Shown in pieces: positions 9,406-20,284 of a DNA stretch of 64,000 nt. Source of the DNA: Ustilago trichophora (lineage: Eukaryota > Basidiomycota > Ustilaginomycetes > Ustilaginales > Ustilaginaceae); assembly GCA_900323505.1 (NCBI GenBank), contig OOIN01000001.1, positions 1,922,001 through 1,986,000 of the forward strand. The letters run 5' to 3'. The notes beneath the pieces are model-generated. The model was given only the letters and a program-made list of their open reading frames with translations. It was not told where the DNA came from and made no database searches. The stretch's first letter is position 1. The number at the start of each line of letters is the position of its first letter. Made by a program: the position numbers and the translations under genes.

Positions 9406-11034
9406 TGGATGCACTGTATGTTGATTAGCGAGATAGACCACACTACACGAAAAGCTCACGATGTTCAAGATAATTAATTGGTAATGTGTCATGATGCTGT
9501 GTGAAGCGCATATGGGCGATGTGAGAGCGCCGAGAAAGCTCGGACGTCGCGGTTACTTGTGGTGGCTACCACACCACACCTCGACTCAATTGACTCTCTC
9601 TCCCGCACGCCTCGTATGACCCACAAGAAAAACGCTGAGCTGGAATCCGATGCGGCTCGACTGAATCGCTGTGTACGACGAGCGGCATGATGCAGAGACC
9701 TTGTGGTGACCTCTGGAAGGGCTGATGGACATGGCTCTGGCTGAAAAGTCTTGATGTTGTCGAACAAGACAAGACGAAATGCATGAGCGTTCATGTTGTT
9801 GCACCCTGAACGATGATGGCTTTGGCCAAGCTGCGACTACGCCCGGGCCAATTATTTTTATTTCAGCAGCTAAGTCCGGATCCACGCAAAGACTACAGTA
9901 CTCTGTTTGTGGGATGCGCGGAAGTGGTGCGATGGGTTGCTCAGCCAAAATATTTGGAAGAAAAGAAATCTAATTTTTCACAAAATTGAAAAATCGCAAT
10001 CATGTTGCATCGCACAATCACATCCCAAATCAAAATCGCAATCGCAATCGCAATCAGTGCGCAATCACACGCTTCTTGAAACAGAGAGACGCCAACTCAA
10101 AGTGTCCGTCTTTCGATCTGGCCAGCTGCTTTCCGCTGCTGTATATTCCCGATTGTCCAGCTTTTCAGCCCAAACCTTCGGCCAAAAGAGTGCACACAGC
10201 AGTTTCGGCTAAGTTACACAATCACACATCGCAATCAGAATCACGACCCTTCCTGTCTGCCGCATCGCAGTGTGACGCCTGCTTGAAGCCTGAGTCTCTT
10301 TCTCACACCCACAACCGGCCCGCTGCGGAAGACCAAAAAGTCACACCAAAGCTCAATCTCTTTTTCCCATCTATCCTTCTGCCTCCCTCCCACCTATCCC
10401 CCTTCCTTGTTTCATCTCCTCTTCCTCTTCCTCCTCATCCTCATCTTCTTCTCCCTAGACCTGCTACAGCAGTGTCTTTGCCATCATATCCGTCTACTAA
10501 CGGAGCACGATCTCATCCTTCACTCATCAAGTTGCAGCCTTGTGCCATCTCACCATCATCTCGTCAACCCTGTTCAACTACCACCCACCTTGCCTATCTT
10601 TGTAAATTTCCCGTCATCATCGTCACCAATCGACGATCCATCACGCCCCCTCTTAACCCTTTTCCTTTCCATCCCAACGTCTCCAAGTCTATCTGCTTCG
10701 GACCTACCCACTCCGGCCACATCCACACCGCTACAGCACTAGACCCAGCTACCGCTTTCGGTCTCGTGTCACTCGCACGTTCGCCAGTTCCAACCGACAA
10801 ATCTTTGCTGCTATACCTTTTATGGTGCACTGCAGCTCTGAACTGCAATCCCTTCACCACTCCCAGCCTTTCTGCCGCTGCCTGCCCTCGTTGCATCTTG
10901 CAAGCCATTCGACGACAGCTCAAAGAGATAAGAGTATCTTGATCAACAAGCCTAACTAATCTCAGCCCCTCTAGATGGCCGTGTTTTTGGCATCCTAGAT
11001 TACGCTTTACACCATAACTCATCCGAGACCCGGT
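9406..11034. promoter_or_regulatory. Intergenic region and probable long leader of the PUF gene
   Basis: This 1.6-kb stretch has no recognisable gene. The first part holds the ALG8 3' end. From about 9990 to 10250 the word ATCGCAATC and close variants recur, including a short tandem array at about 10034-10056. From about 10360 to 10620 the top strand is strongly pyrimidine-rich, as in fungal promoters and 5' leaders. An open frame at 9986-10942 has low-complexity composition and no domain, and is probably leader sequence. Confidence 0.45.
10034..10056 (+). repeat. Short tandem array of AATCGC units
   Basis: About four AATCGC hexamers lie head to tail, with single ATCGCAATC copies nearby at about 9992 and 10230. 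They sit upstream of the PUF gene and could be a tandem transcription-factor site or plain slippage. Confidence 0.7.
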
Positions 11035-14000
11035 ATGGTACATCGCTCACAGTCGTCCTTCGCCCAGCATCGCTCTCCATCCTTCTCTCACTCTCCTCGT
11101 CTCGCTTCCGCCACCGCCTCTTCTTCCACCCCTCTTCGTCCACCCACAAAGCGTAGCGTTAGCAGCAGCGCCAACACCGCAACATTCCCCTCCTTCACTT
11201 CTGCCGCCAATCCCTCCCAGTCTTCTGCAGGATCGCTGTCGTTCGCCAGCGCGCTTTCTCGACCAGCCCCGACTACTCCAAGTCCCGGCGCTTCAGCATC
11301 ATCTTCTCACCCAAACTTCGGGGCACAGCACCGTGCCACCACCGCTAGCCTACCTGTCTTCGGCATGTCCAAGGTCGATCAAACCACCTGGTCTGACGCT
11401 TCCGTCAACAACAATAGTAGCCCTTCCAGCGTCTGGAATGGTCGTCCGCCTTCCACAATGGATGGTGATGCTGTCACCACTGCATCAACCTCCAACGTGA
11501 GCACTCCCAGCCGCGTCCCCAGCGCTCTCGATGCTAAAGACGCATCCGCAACTGCTCCCGTCTTTACTCCTTCGCCTCTGCTTCCCCAAGATGGATCTGC
11601 CTGGTCTATCCCTCGCCCTGGCTCTCTGACTTGGGCCAACGACCTCGCCACAAGGCCATCTCCTGCCGATCTTATTTCTGATTCTGCGGCTTCAAGTCCC
11701 AGCGCCGTCAAGCGTGCAACCATCAACAATTCCCCAGCAGGTGCAAATACAGTGTCCCCTTCCTCTGTGCGCAAGGCCGATCCTGCCTCGGCTGCTGGAG
11801 ATAAGTCCACTTCAACCTCGCCCAGTAGCACAAAGAAACCTGCGGCCCCCGTACCAAAGCGGGCCCCAATCCGTTCGGCCACCTTGGATCCCAGCCACCT
11901 TGCAGGCAAGAGGAGGCTCAGCGGCGACCTTGATGATTCACTCGCGTCCGGTCAACCTGCTGGAGATGATGATGAAGAGCTCGTAGACGAGATGGCCACC
12001 CTGACCATCGCCACTGATAATATCTCAGGTCCCGGCGCTGTCCCCCAGCAGCACAGCTACAACTCGCCTCCCACACTCATGGGCGTTGGCCACCATGCAC
12101 ACCGTCCCTCTGGTTCCTTCCCGCCTCCGCCCTTCAGTCCTGGCGAGGCCTTCATGCACCCTTCGCCCTACCTTCCCGGAAGCGGCGCCCGATCGCCCGA
12201 TGGCTACACCCATGGCTATCCTGGCGTCACCCACATGCTTCCGGGTATGGCTCCCATCGACATGTCTGGCTACGAATCGTACCGCACCACGCCTGATCCA
12301 TATGCACCCACCATGCCTGGCCGCGCTATCTTTGCTTCTCCTGGCTCGCAGGGCTCCACACCACAGAGTCCATCCTTTGGACCTGCACCGCTTGGCCCAC
12401 ACATGAATGCGTCGATGCGCAATGGCGAGGCGCTTTTCTATCCAGGCATCGTTCCCGGCTTTGGACCACCGCACTTGGCCGGAGGCATGGCTTCTCCTGT
12501 CAGGCCTGCCATGCCACCTGGCCCTGGCCAGTATGGCTTCGGTCCTGGTGTCGATGCTCGCTCGTCGCAGCTCGGCCAATCACCCATGGTCGCTCCCGGC
12601 ATGCCGATGCCCATGGCGGGTCTCATGATGCCACCCACTAGCCCGTCGATGAACGCTGCCCAAATGCCACCAAGTGGTCCTGACAGCCGCAGCTCGCCAA
12701 GCCTCACCCAGTCCTCACCCTATGCTCCAGGTCCTCATCGCAGAATGGGCTCTTCGGGCGCCGAGCCTTTTGGACCGGGCATGACCATGTCTCCCCGCCC
12801 TCCCTTTGCCATGACCAATCAAGCCGGTCCCTTTGTACCTGGCCAGCCCTCGATGCACGGCATGATGGGCGGCGCACCCATGCATGGATCCATGATGGCA
12901 TGGAGCGGCCGCTTCCACGACCACCGTCGCGTTCCCACAGGCCCAGGCGGAGTCATGGCGCCTGTTGGCGGCTTTGGTATGGGGGGACCTATGGACCCTC
13001 ACTTTGCCCGAAACGGTGCTGGCTTTTACGGTGTCCCCTTCCACGCAACAGCTGGCAACGTGAGCGCAGGACCAAGCGGCAATGGAGGAGCAAGCAGCCA
13101 TTCCCGTAGCCCACTCCTCGAGGAATTCCGCAGCCGTCATGCCAAGAACCGTAAATTTGAGCTGACTGACATTTACGGCAGCGTAGTTGAGTTCAGCGGT
13201 GACCAACACGGCAGCCGCTTCATTCAGGAGAAGCTCGACACCGCATCAGCAGAAGAGAAGAAGACGCTCTTTGACGAGGTGCTGCCGCATGCACGCCAGC
13301 TTATGACAGATGTGTTCGGCAACTACGTAATCCAGAAGATGCTCGAGCACGGCGACGAAGAGCAGCGCGAGATTCTATCGCGCGAGATGGAAGGTCACAT
13401 TCTGCCTCTCTCGCTTGGCACCTATGGTTGCCGTGTTGTTCAAAAAGCATTTGACCACATCTCGCCCACACAACGGGAGAAGCTGGCCAAGGAGCTCGAC
13501 GGCCACATCATGCAGTGCGTACGCGATCAGAACGCCAACCACGTCGTCCAAAAGGTGATCGAGCGTGTCGACGCAGGAAAGATCGACTTCATTCCGCAAG
13601 CATTCGTCGGACACGTGCCTGCGCTGGCATCGCACTGCTACTCGTGCCGTGTGCTGCAACGCACTTTCGAGCACTGCACGGAAGAGCAGTCGCGGCCCTT
13701 GTTGGACGAGCTGCATGCCGAAGCGTACAGCCTGATGCAGCACCAGTACGGCAACTATGTCATTCAATGGGTGCTGCAGCGAGGTCAGCCCAAGGATCGA
13801 GAGCAAGTGATTGCCAAGATCAAGGGCAGCGTGCTCACCCTGTCGAGGCACAAGTTTGCCAGCAACGTCATTGAGGAAGTCGTCCGAACGAGCAGCGTCA
13901 AAGACAGGACTGAGCTGCTGGAAGAGATCCTAACACCCTCGACCGCCGCCGCACCAAGTGCCACGGCAGCCACGGCAGCCACCAGCGCCAGCACTACTTC

Positions 14001-14280
14001 CACTGGCTCGGATACCCCCTCAGTCTCGCCTCAGATCGCACCAGCGGTACTCATGATGAAGGACCAATACGCAAACTACGTCCTGCAGCGATTTCTCGAG
14101 AAAGCAGACGCTACACAACGGTCTAAACTGATCGAAGTCGTCCAACCCAGCCTAAGAGATGCGAGAAAGGGCGGTATGCAGCACAATAACAGCTCCAAGC
14201 ACCTCGTTGCTATCGAGCGGCTGATTGAAAACCTGCTCGCCGAAGCAGCGACGGGATCTGCGAGCGCGACTGATAACTAG
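11035..14280 (+). CDS. Pumilio/PUF-family RNA-binding protein
   Basis: This is a 1081-residue single-exon protein. The first ~690 residues are Ser/Pro/Ala-rich, then Gly/Pro/Met-rich, and disordered. A C-terminal Pumilio homology domain spans about 690-1075 with eight repeats. The RNA-contact helices read SRFIQ, NYVIQ, CRVVQ, NHVVQ, CRVLQ, NYVIQ, SNVIE and NYVLQ. Applying the established PUF code (S/C..Q = A, N..Q = U, S..E = G) to repeats 8 through 1 gives UGUAUAUA, the classical PUM1/Puf3-class element. A low-complexity Ala/Thr/Ser insert (about residues 965-1005) separates repeats 7 and 8. The protein probably binds 3' UTRs and promotes mRNA decay or localisation. The long tract-rich upstream region suggests a long 5' leader. 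Confidence 0.94.
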   Translation: MVHRSQSSFAQHRSPSFSHSPRLASATASSSTPLRPPTKRSVSSSANTATFPSFTSAANPSQSSAGSLSFASALSRPAPTTPSPGASASSSHPNFGAQHRATTASLPVFGMSKVDQTTWSDASVNNNSSPSSVWNGRPPSTMDGDAVTTASTSNVSTPSRVPSALDAKDASATAPVFTPSPLLPQDGSAWSIPRPGSLTWANDLATRPSPADLISDSAASSPSAVKRATINNSPAGANTVSPSSVRKADPASAAGDKSTSTSPSSTKKPAAPVPKRAPIRSATLDPSHLAGKRRLSGDLDDSLASGQPAGDDDEELVDEMATLTIATDNISGPGAVPQQHSYNSPPTLMGVGHHAHRPSGSFPPPPFSPGEAFMHPSPYLPGSGARSPDGYTHGYPGVTHMLPGMAPIDMSGYESYRTTPDPYAPTMPGRAIFASPGSQGSTPQSPSFGPAPLGPHMNASMRNGEALFYPGIVPGFGPPHLAGGMASPVRPAMPPGPGQYGFGPGVDARSSQLGQSPMVAPGMPMPMAGLMMPPTSPSMNAAQMPPSGPDSRSSPSLTQSSPYAPGPHRRMGSSGAEPFGPGMTMSPRPPFAMTNQAGPFVPGQPSMHGMMGGAPMHGSMMAWSGRFHDHRRVPTGPGGVMAPVGGFGMGGPMDPHFARNGAGFYGVPFHATAGNVSAGPSGNGGASSHSRSPLLEEFRSRHAKNRKFELTDIYGSVVEFSGDQHGSRFIQEKLDTASAEEKKTLFDEVLPHARQLMTDVFGNYVIQKMLEHGDEEQREILSREMEGHILPLSLGTYGCRVVQKAFDHISPTQREKLAKELDGHIMQCVRDQNANHVVQKVIERVDAGKIDFIPQAFVGHVPALASHCYSCRVLQRTFEHCTEEQSRPLLDELHAEAYSLMQHQYGNYVIQWVLQRGQPKDREQVIAKIKGSVLTLSRHKFASNVIEEVVRTSSVKDRTELLEEILTPSTAAAPSATAATAATSASTTSTGSDTPSVSPQIAPAVLMMKDQYANYVLQRFLEKADATQRSKLIEVVQPSLRDARKGGMQHNNSSKHLVAIERLIENLLAEAATGSASATDN

Positions 14281-14449
14281 CCTCACGAACAATATCACTC
14301 CACCACCTCATTTTTCTTTCATCGTATCATCATCATTTCATCTTCTCATCACATCCCATCACACCATCTCAGCTTTTCTTGTTTCAGTAATAGACGTCTC
14401 CTTGCCCACCTCATCAAGTCAATTTGCAAACAAAGTTCAAAGTCTTCCG
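14281..14449. other. Probable 3' UTR of the PUF gene
   Basis: The sequence is CT/AT-rich with normal CpG content and no coding signal. It ends where the CpG-free block begins; the last CG dinucleotide is at 14448-14449. Confidence 0.4.
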
Positions 14450-14837
14450 CAACAAAATCTCCTCCACCACTTGTTGGCTCAATAGGTGGCTCTGCAGACA
14501 ATGTTGCAATGGTGATGAGGATGCATTCACAAAGTGGACACAGAGACAAGAAAACAAGAGATGACAGCAGGCTTGCTTGACTGAGGTTGATGCTGTGGCC
14601 ACATGGAGATAAATGAGGGCTTTGCAATTGCATGCTGAATATTGCTGTGGTGTTGGGCCTGCTTGCATGTGTGCATCCTGGTGGTAGTACAGAGCTTAGG
14701 GTTGCACTCATATGTGTTGTGTATGCAAAGCTTGATGGTAATGTGACTCAAGATGCACCTCCTGCTTGACAATGTCAGTAATCCTTGGGCATCCAGTAGG
14801 GTTGAGACAAGGAAAATACAGCTCAAAATGTCAACAC

Positions 14838-14961
14838 AATCACATCATAAAAAGAAGGATTTTCTCATACATCCTGCAGGCCTCAGGCCATCAACCAGCC
14901 TGTTAGATCTCATGCAAGGTCCAGGCCAGTGGTTGGCAATCCACCTGCCTGTTCCATTTCA
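14838..14961 (+). repeat. Left terminal inverted repeat
   Basis: This 124-bp arm contains no CG at all. Compared with the right arm it has CA where the other has TG at two places and CA where the other keeps CG at one place, consistent with CpG decay. Confidence 0.8.
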
Positions 14962-15275
14962 AAGGAAGCACAGGCAAAAAATGGATAAGGTGGGAAGTGT
15001 AGTGGACCAGCAGTACACTAAACCACGCACCAACAGATTCTCACACCACAAGACACTCTCCCACACTGGAAGACACCAAGACCAGCTCCATGCACCATCA
15101 CGGCTCCTCCATGCACCATTGCGGGGGTTGCAACGGGCCCTGCACATTGGGCACAGCCCGTCACCAGCAGTCTTGCTGTCAAGCTACAGGGAAACATCAA
15201 TACCATCACTGCTTTTATGCCCTTGCTATAGCAGAGCACTTAGCAGATTCCACCAAGGCGCCAGGGGCCCTCAGG

Positions 15276-15284
15276 TATATATAG
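15276..15284 (+). promoter_or_regulatory. TATA-like motif inside the repeat element
   Basis: TATATATAG is followed within about 30 bp by pyrimidine-rich sequence. It resembles a core promoter inside the element, but no downstream reading frame of the element is recognisable. Confidence 0.35.
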
Positions 15285-15472
15285 AGCTTGCTTCACTTAG
15301 TTCAGCTTGCTTCTTGACACCTTACGGCCACCATCCTTTCTTTGTACATCCTTTCACCGAATCTCATTCTGTTCCTCTTTCCTTGTGGCCAAGCCTAAAC
15401 AGCTTGACCTACTTCCTGACCTATCAAACACAAAAAGACATTCCATTTCAGAGACGATCGTTACAGTTAGTC

Positions 15473-15595
15473 TGGAATGGACCAGGCAGGTGCATTGCCA
15501 ACCACCGGCCTGGACCCTGCATGAGATCTAACAGGCCAGTTGATGGCCTGAGGCCTGCCTGATGTACAAGAAAATTCTTTTTTCATGATGTGATT
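15473..15595 (-). repeat. Right terminal inverted repeat
   Basis: This 123-bp arm is the inverted partner of 14838-14961. It keeps a single CG inside an ACCGGCC context, where the left arm has CA. Confidence 0.8.
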
Positions 15596-15599
15596 TTTT

Positions 15600-16108
15600 T
15601 TGCAGAGTTCAGCATCTGTCCTGTCTCTGGACCCCTGAAATTCTGCTGAGGCCTACTATAACATTTCCTTGCACTTGACTGGTCTGGGTGATGGGTGCAA
15701 CATGTTTGAGTTGTTGCCTTCATCCTGGTCTGTTGCGGTCCCAGTGCTGCAGTAGGCTTGTTCAGCCAAGACATCCTTCATTCCTAGTAACCTCAAGTCC
15801 GGATCAGATTTGGCCTTGAGGACAGTTGAATAATTGGACATCTTTGACCAATTGATCTTGTTTGAATGCCTCCCAGAAGCCCTCCTGTCCTCTTGTTTGA
15901 GAGTCTTGAATTGCATCTTTCTACTTGTTCTCATCTCTGTTTGTGCCAATTTCCACATCAGTGTAGCAAGCAGATAGCATCAGCCTGATCAAATAATTTC
16001 CAGTCTGTCACATCAACATCCTTGCCATGAGCATGTTGAACATGATACAAGCTTCATTTATGGATCACCTTTGATGACAAATGTGCAGAAAAGATTAAAA
16101 ATGTTGCA
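15600..16108 (-). mobile_element. Possible degenerate transposon coding remnant
   Basis: This CpG-poor flank of the inverted-repeat element has an open stretch on the minus strand at 15656-15958 (about 100 residues, Lys/Asp/Ser-rich). It has no recognised domain, no intact continuation and no promoter. It could be a fossil of a transposon protein or simply chance. Confidence 0.25.
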
Positions 16109-16330
16109 CGGTTGCACACAGACACTGTCACAAGGAAAGGGTCGATGTGTGAATTGCGAACTTCGATAGCTACAAGACAAGTGCAGGACATGAGTTCAAA
16201 TTCGAATCCATTGCAAGTGTGCGGGGAAGAAGGAAAGAGACGTGGCGAGATTGTAGGTCCAGGCTATTCGTAAATGTAGGCTGGGATTCTCGGACAAAGG
16301 CTGAAGGGTGACGGATGAAGGGCGAAGAGA

Positions 16331-19300
16331 TCAGACGGCTACTGTGCGTGGAATAGCAGATGTGTGAAGGTGAGGCAGGTGAGCAGCGGTGTCAGGCTGG
16401 GTTTGTGGCGGCTGGTCGTCTTCCCAGCTCTCGTCCGCATCCTCCTCCTCATCCTCCTGTCCTGCGGGGGCGTCCAGCGATCCCACATCCTCTTCTGCGA
16501 CCTGACCAACGGAAGCTCCTCCGAAGGCACTGCCGACATCTCCATTACTCCCAGCCGCGCTAGAAGATGCCTTGCTTCGTCGGCGCTCAGATTCCGTGGG
16601 GTAACGTCGCATTCGGCCAACGCCAAACCCTGTGATGGGGGGCGGAAGCACCGATTCTCCTCCCAAAGCCCTCTCCGCTCCCTCATCACCGCCATGCGCA
16701 GACATGGCAGCACCAAATCCACCCGCTCCAGCGCCTAAACCGGCTCGTTTGCCGAGTGATCCGGGGAAAGGGTGCAACTTGGCGTTGTTCTCGAGCCTAT
16801 AGTTTGCTCTGGTCTTGCGGCGGCCTATCGAGTGCTGAGAGGGAATGCGCGGCGCGCCGCTTGCTTTTGTCGAGATGGGCCTGACCAAGCCCCCTCCTCC
16901 ACCGCCACCAGCGACGCTCGTCCTCTGCACAGCGGAAGATGCAGATGCAGGTGTGGCACTGTGGCCGGGTGGTTGGGGAGCAGCATACCAACTGTACCCG
17001 CTATAATACGCAATCCCGCTCAATAACCGCGCGCCATATCCACTACGAGCCCTACTAGCAGCTGGTGTGGCAGGGGCTGAGGTGACGAGATTCCTCTTGA
17101 CCGGACGGACGCTACGTTTGCTGGATCTGTCGAGTTCGCGCAGTGTTTCCACGGCTTTCGTAGGCCCGCTTGCTTTCTGGTCTGCAGCGTCTGGTTTAGA
17201 CGCTTCGATGTCGGCGTTGGAGTCGAGCAAAGACGTGTTGGCGGTGCTGTGGGTGAGGTGGGAGCTGCCGTTAGAGCTAGCCGCAGGGGTGTTGGTGAAG
17301 CTCGATGACGTTGTCGAGTTCTGTTCAGCGGGTACCTTGCGGACGGAAATGACGCTCTCTGTAGTAGCCACGACCTCAGCTCGCGAGGCAGAAACAGAAA
17401 TCGACCGGGCCGTAGAGTTGACCGAAACCTTCCTGCTGCGACGGTAATTCGAAGCCGAAACGCCGAGACTGTCCGGATACTTGGCTCTGGATTTTCCCTT
17501 TGCCTTGGCACTGGGCTGTTCGTCGACACTGAACCCACTCGAAGAGCGGGGTGTCTCCGGCTCCGACCTCTCACTCGGCGTGCTCAAGCCGTCCAGTTGC
17601 AGACCTAGACTCTCACGTGCTCCAGGAGCCAGACTGAGCGCGAGGGCGTCTGAGCCGGCGAGTAGCATCGCACTCACCCGACGTGCTTGCTCTTTCACCT
17701 GCACATGGTCCTCTGCGATAAACGGCATCGATTCGGCCAACGCGTCTGCTAGCAGCGCGACCAGGTCCGAACTTTCGTGTGAAGGGAGTGGCTTTTCGGC
17801 GTGGATGTCGATGCTCGGTAGAGGAGGGTTCGATTTAATCGAGCGTGGAGAGAAGCCGGATTGCGAGTTTTGCCTGCGCTCCATCTCTGCATAGAGCGCA
17901 GAGGAGAGGCGTCGCATTTTACGATCGAGTTCGGGTGCTCCTCGGCGAATGCATTTCTCGCCATCTTCGCCAATGTCGCCACGTGTGAGAACACTTCGAT
18001 TAGCGCTGGTGCCATCGGAGCCATGGCTACGCTGTTTGCGTCCGCCTTCGACATGCGCGGCAAAGTATTCATTGGATAACAGCCTGGATCGCTTCTCAGC
18101 CGGGCTCATTGCGAGGGCGGACATGGACGGGGAGGTTGGTGTACCTTGACGCAGCGTCACGTCTCCTGCTTGATCGTCTGTGTCCTCGAGGATCTCCTGC
18201 TGTTCGCCTGGTGCAAGGTTCAGTGTGGCTCGCTTGAATTGGGAAGCAGCTAGGCCGTAGACTGCTTGATCGGACCTGCCTTTGGACAGATAGTCTCCCC
18301 TGCCGGCCTCCTCGAAGTCGCTAGCTGCCACAGAGCCGGGAACAGTCTCAGTTCCTTCCGAGGGCGTCATGGGGATGAACCGCTTGCGCATGCGTGCTGG
18401 AGAAAGCGGAGCCGATGAAGTCAGCGAAGAGACAGAGCATGACATAGGATCATCAGGACCTAGGTCTGAGTCGGTCGAAGTAAACATGCCAGGAGAAGCC
18501 GGTGATGCGCCACTTGGCGATCTGCGCAGCAACCTGTCGGGGAAGTTGGGCGGAGCCAAGCTCTGCAAATCGAGCAACATAGCGGGTCGGGCGAGTGGGC
18601 TACCTGGCGAGAGTGGCTTGTTGGGCGAGCCAGGAAAGGAAGGTGCAGTGCGGTCGAGAATCGGTGTTCCAGGAAGGGAAGACGTGCGTGGTGGCAAGGG
18701 GCTTTTGGGTTGTGCAGATGGCTGGGCAGGGGCAGAAACTTGTGTCTCAGTCCCGTGAGTGGGCACTTCTTCGTGTGGGGTAGTTTCGCCGCCTCTAGTT
18801 GAGCCAGTGTCGTCTGCGCTGTCTGGGTGGGTTGTGCTCGGCGCTGGAAAGAGTTCTGGAACATCGGACAAACGGGGCGATGCAATCGGTTCTGATGTGG
18901 GAGGAATTTCGGCAGCTGCAGCTAGTGGACGAGGTTTGCGAAGTACTCCTTGCCCCACCATGGCCGGTAGCGTTCTGTGCTTGTACCATGACCCACCAGC
19001 CAGACCGAGACTTTCCGAGATAGCAGCCTCGTCTGATGATGACGGACGCTGGTCGAAGTCGTGATACAGTGCCGGTGGGACGGGCATGGTCCTGGCAACT
19101 TTAGCAACGGAAGCAATGCTTCGTGGCACCAAAGTGGAAGCGACCATCTTGATGACCGAAGCAGGGACCCACGCTGCCATTTCCCCAAGATCCGAGACTT
19201 GAGTGATGCGTACGGCTGGACCGCGTGGGTCGCGAATAGGTGTGCGGGTTGTAAAAGCTGCATTTCCTGGCGTGTCGTTCGTCTCTGAAGATTGTCTGAG

Positions 19301-20284
19301 GTGTCTGCTGCCGGAGCTGCCCGAAGAATTTGATCTGCCTCGACGGCCCAGAGCGAGTAGACCCTTGCGAAGATGCGAGCCCTTTGCTGAGGCGGCGGAA
19401 GAGGGGCTCTTGCCGAGCTCAGAGGTGTTAGCCTGATTGTTAGTTGCATAGCTTTCAGGCACGCCATCATCACCAAGATCCTCGACCATGAAGCCGCCAG
19501 TCTTCAATTCGAAGCGGGTATAGCCTTTGCGAGGTGGCAAGTTGGGGTCGACGATGCTCTGCGAAGTGGACACGAGTCGCAGCGGTGCATGATCAGCTGT
19601 AGCCTGAGAAACAGACTTGGAAGGCAAACGCGCATCCACACTGAGCAGCACCATGTCTCTGGCCTTTGCGACCATAAATATGCTACCAAAACGAAGGAGC
19701 TCGACACGAGCAGCTACGGCTCGAGCTGTCTCTGACGAAGCGCTGGTTTCATCAACTGGTGATGAAGCAGGACGCGGCTCGCTCGCCAGCCATCTCTTCA
19801 CTGCACCCTCCTCAACGGTGTTGTCCCAGAGCTTTCGATTCTCAGCACTGGCCATGAGGGACCAGAACTGTCTAGCAGTCACACCAGGTAGGGTGGACTG
19901 GACGCTGAAAAGGTAGCGGTTGGGATCGGGATGCGAGCGTACGGTGATGGAGGATGCGAATCCACCTGGTATGGTGGGTGGCGCAGTGGTGGTATAGAGG
20001 ACGTTCCATTCGGGTACTGGGATCTCTGGCTCTACTTGTTGGCCAATTGATGTGGGTATTGACGATGAAGCATCGTTGGAAAGTGGGAGGAGGTGGGCGG
20101 ATTCAGGATCGGCATAAGCAAGGAATTGATGAAGGACGTGCAGAGATTGCTGGGTGAGATTGGGAGCGGAGCTGGTGTCGTTTGCCGCGTCTTTCGTGGT
20201 CGACTGCGGATTTGGTGAATTGACGGCGGCTGTTGGTGTTGTTGTGGCCACCACCGGCTTTGTTGAGCGGGAGAACGCGGGCAT
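16331..20284 (-). CDS. Large START-like lipid-binding domain protein
   Basis: This is a 1317-residue single-exon protein. Residues about 85-400 resemble a START/START-like domain: [46 protein letters not shown], then [11 protein letters not shown], and a final amphipathic stretch ([28 protein letters not shown]) typical of the closing helix. The domain is interrupted by a Ser/Arg-rich insert at about 290-355. The remaining ~900 residues are Ser/Pro-rich and disordered, with a Gly-rich patch and an acidic C-terminus. START domains bind lipids or sterols and can move them between membranes; ligand and location cannot be read here. There is no transmembrane segment or signal peptide. It is divergent from PLP2 and ends beside the CpG-poor island. 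Confidence 0.78.
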   Translation of the reverse strand: MPAFSRSTKPVVATTTPTAAVNSPNPQSTTKDAANDTSSAPNLTQQSLHVLHQFLAYADPESAHLLPLSNDASSSIPTSIGQQVEPEIPVPEWNVLYTTTAPPTIPGGFASSITVRSHPDPNRYLFSVQSTLPGVTARQFWSLMASAENRKLWDNTVEEGAVKRWLASEPRPASSPVDETSASSETARAVAARVELLRFGSIFMVAKARDMVLLSVDARLPSKSVSQATADHAPLRLVSTSQSIVDPNLPPRKGYTRFELKTGGFMVEDLGDDGVPESYATNNQANTSELGKSPSSAASAKGSHLRKGLLALGRRGRSNSSGSSGSRHLRQSSETNDTPGNAAFTTRTPIRDPRGPAVRITQVSDLGEMAAWVPASVIKMVASTLVPRSIASVAKVARTMPVPPALYHDFDQRPSSSDEAAISESLGLAGGSWYKHRTLPAMVGQGVLRKPRPLAAAAEIPPTSEPIASPRLSDVPELFPAPSTTHPDSADDTGSTRGGETTPHEEVPTHGTETQVSAPAQPSAQPKSPLPPRTSSLPGTPILDRTAPSFPGSPNKPLSPGSPLARPAMLLDLQSLAPPNFPDRLLRRSPSGASPASPGMFTSTDSDLGPDDPMSCSVSSLTSSAPLSPARMRKRFIPMTPSEGTETVPGSVAASDFEEAGRGDYLSKGRSDQAVYGLAASQFKRATLNLAPGEQQEILEDTDDQAGDVTLRQGTPTSPSMSALAMSPAEKRSRLLSNEYFAAHVEGGRKQRSHGSDGTSANRSVLTRGDIGEDGEKCIRRGAPELDRKMRRLSSALYAEMERRQNSQSGFSPRSIKSNPPLPSIDIHAEKPLPSHESSDLVALLADALAESMPFIAEDHVQVKEQARRVSAMLLAGSDALALSLAPGARESLGLQLDGLSTPSERSEPETPRSSSGFSVDEQPSAKAKGKSRAKYPDSLGVSASNYRRSRKVSVNSTARSISVSASRAEVVATTESVISVRKVPAEQNSTTSSSFTNTPAASSNGSSHLTHSTANTSLLDSNADIEASKPDAADQKASGPTKAVETLRELDRSSKRSVRPVKRNLVTSAPATPAASRARSGYGARLLSGIAYYSGYSWYAAPQPPGHSATPASASSAVQRTSVAGGGGGGGLVRPISTKASGAPRIPSQHSIGRRKTRANYRLENNAKLHPFPGSLGKRAGLGAGAGGFGAAMSAHGGDEGAERALGGESVLPPPITGFGVGRMRRYPTESERRRSKASSSAAGSNGDVGSAFGGASVGQVAEEDVGSLDAPAGQEDEEEDADESWEDDQPPQTQPDTAAHLPHLHTSAIPRTVAV

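Larger units (their letters stand above)
14838..15595. mobile_element. Non-autonomous element with ~123-bp terminal inverted repeats
   Basis: Left repeat 14838-14961 and right repeat 15473-15595 align in inverted orientation over their whole length with one 1-bp indel and roughly 88% identity by eye. Both start AATCACATCAT and share GCAGGCCTCAGGCCATCAAC. The element is about 758 bp with roughly 510 bp between the repeats and no transposase-like ORF, the architecture of a MITE-like or deletion-derivative DNA transposon. No target-site duplication is obvious at the outer edges. A TATATATAG motif lies internally at 15276-15284. Confidence 0.75.
14450..16108. mobile_element. CpG-depleted, decayed repeat island
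   Basis: No CG dinucleotide occurs from 14450 to 15025, and almost none from about 15541 to 16108, where I find only two CG sites, whereas CG is frequent in all surrounding genes. The block is enriched in TG and CA, as expected if methylated or targeted CpG decayed to TpG and CpA. It lacks any convincing intact gene and contains an element with long inverted repeats (14838-15595). The middle part (15026-15480) retains about ten CG sites, so the decay is uneven. I read the whole block as old transposon sequence; element family unknown. Confidence 0.7.

Noticed and set aside
9986..10942. 318-codon open frame upstream of the PUF gene
   Set aside because: Ser/Pro/Thr/His-rich translation of pyrimidine-rich leader; no domain and no link to the downstream frame.
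14965..15470. Solo LTR (TATA motif, TG...CA ends)
   Set aside because: No consistent TG/CA termini with a 5-bp target duplication could be found; inverted repeats around it fit a DNA element better.
14753..15562. 269-codon open frame across the inverted-repeat element
   Set aside because: It reads through both repeat arms, has no domain or signal peptide, and its composition follows the repeat; chance frame in stop-poor sequence.
16190..16215. tRNA B-box-like AATTCGAATCC
   Set aside because: No matching acceptor, D and anticodon arms at correct spacing; not a tRNA gene.
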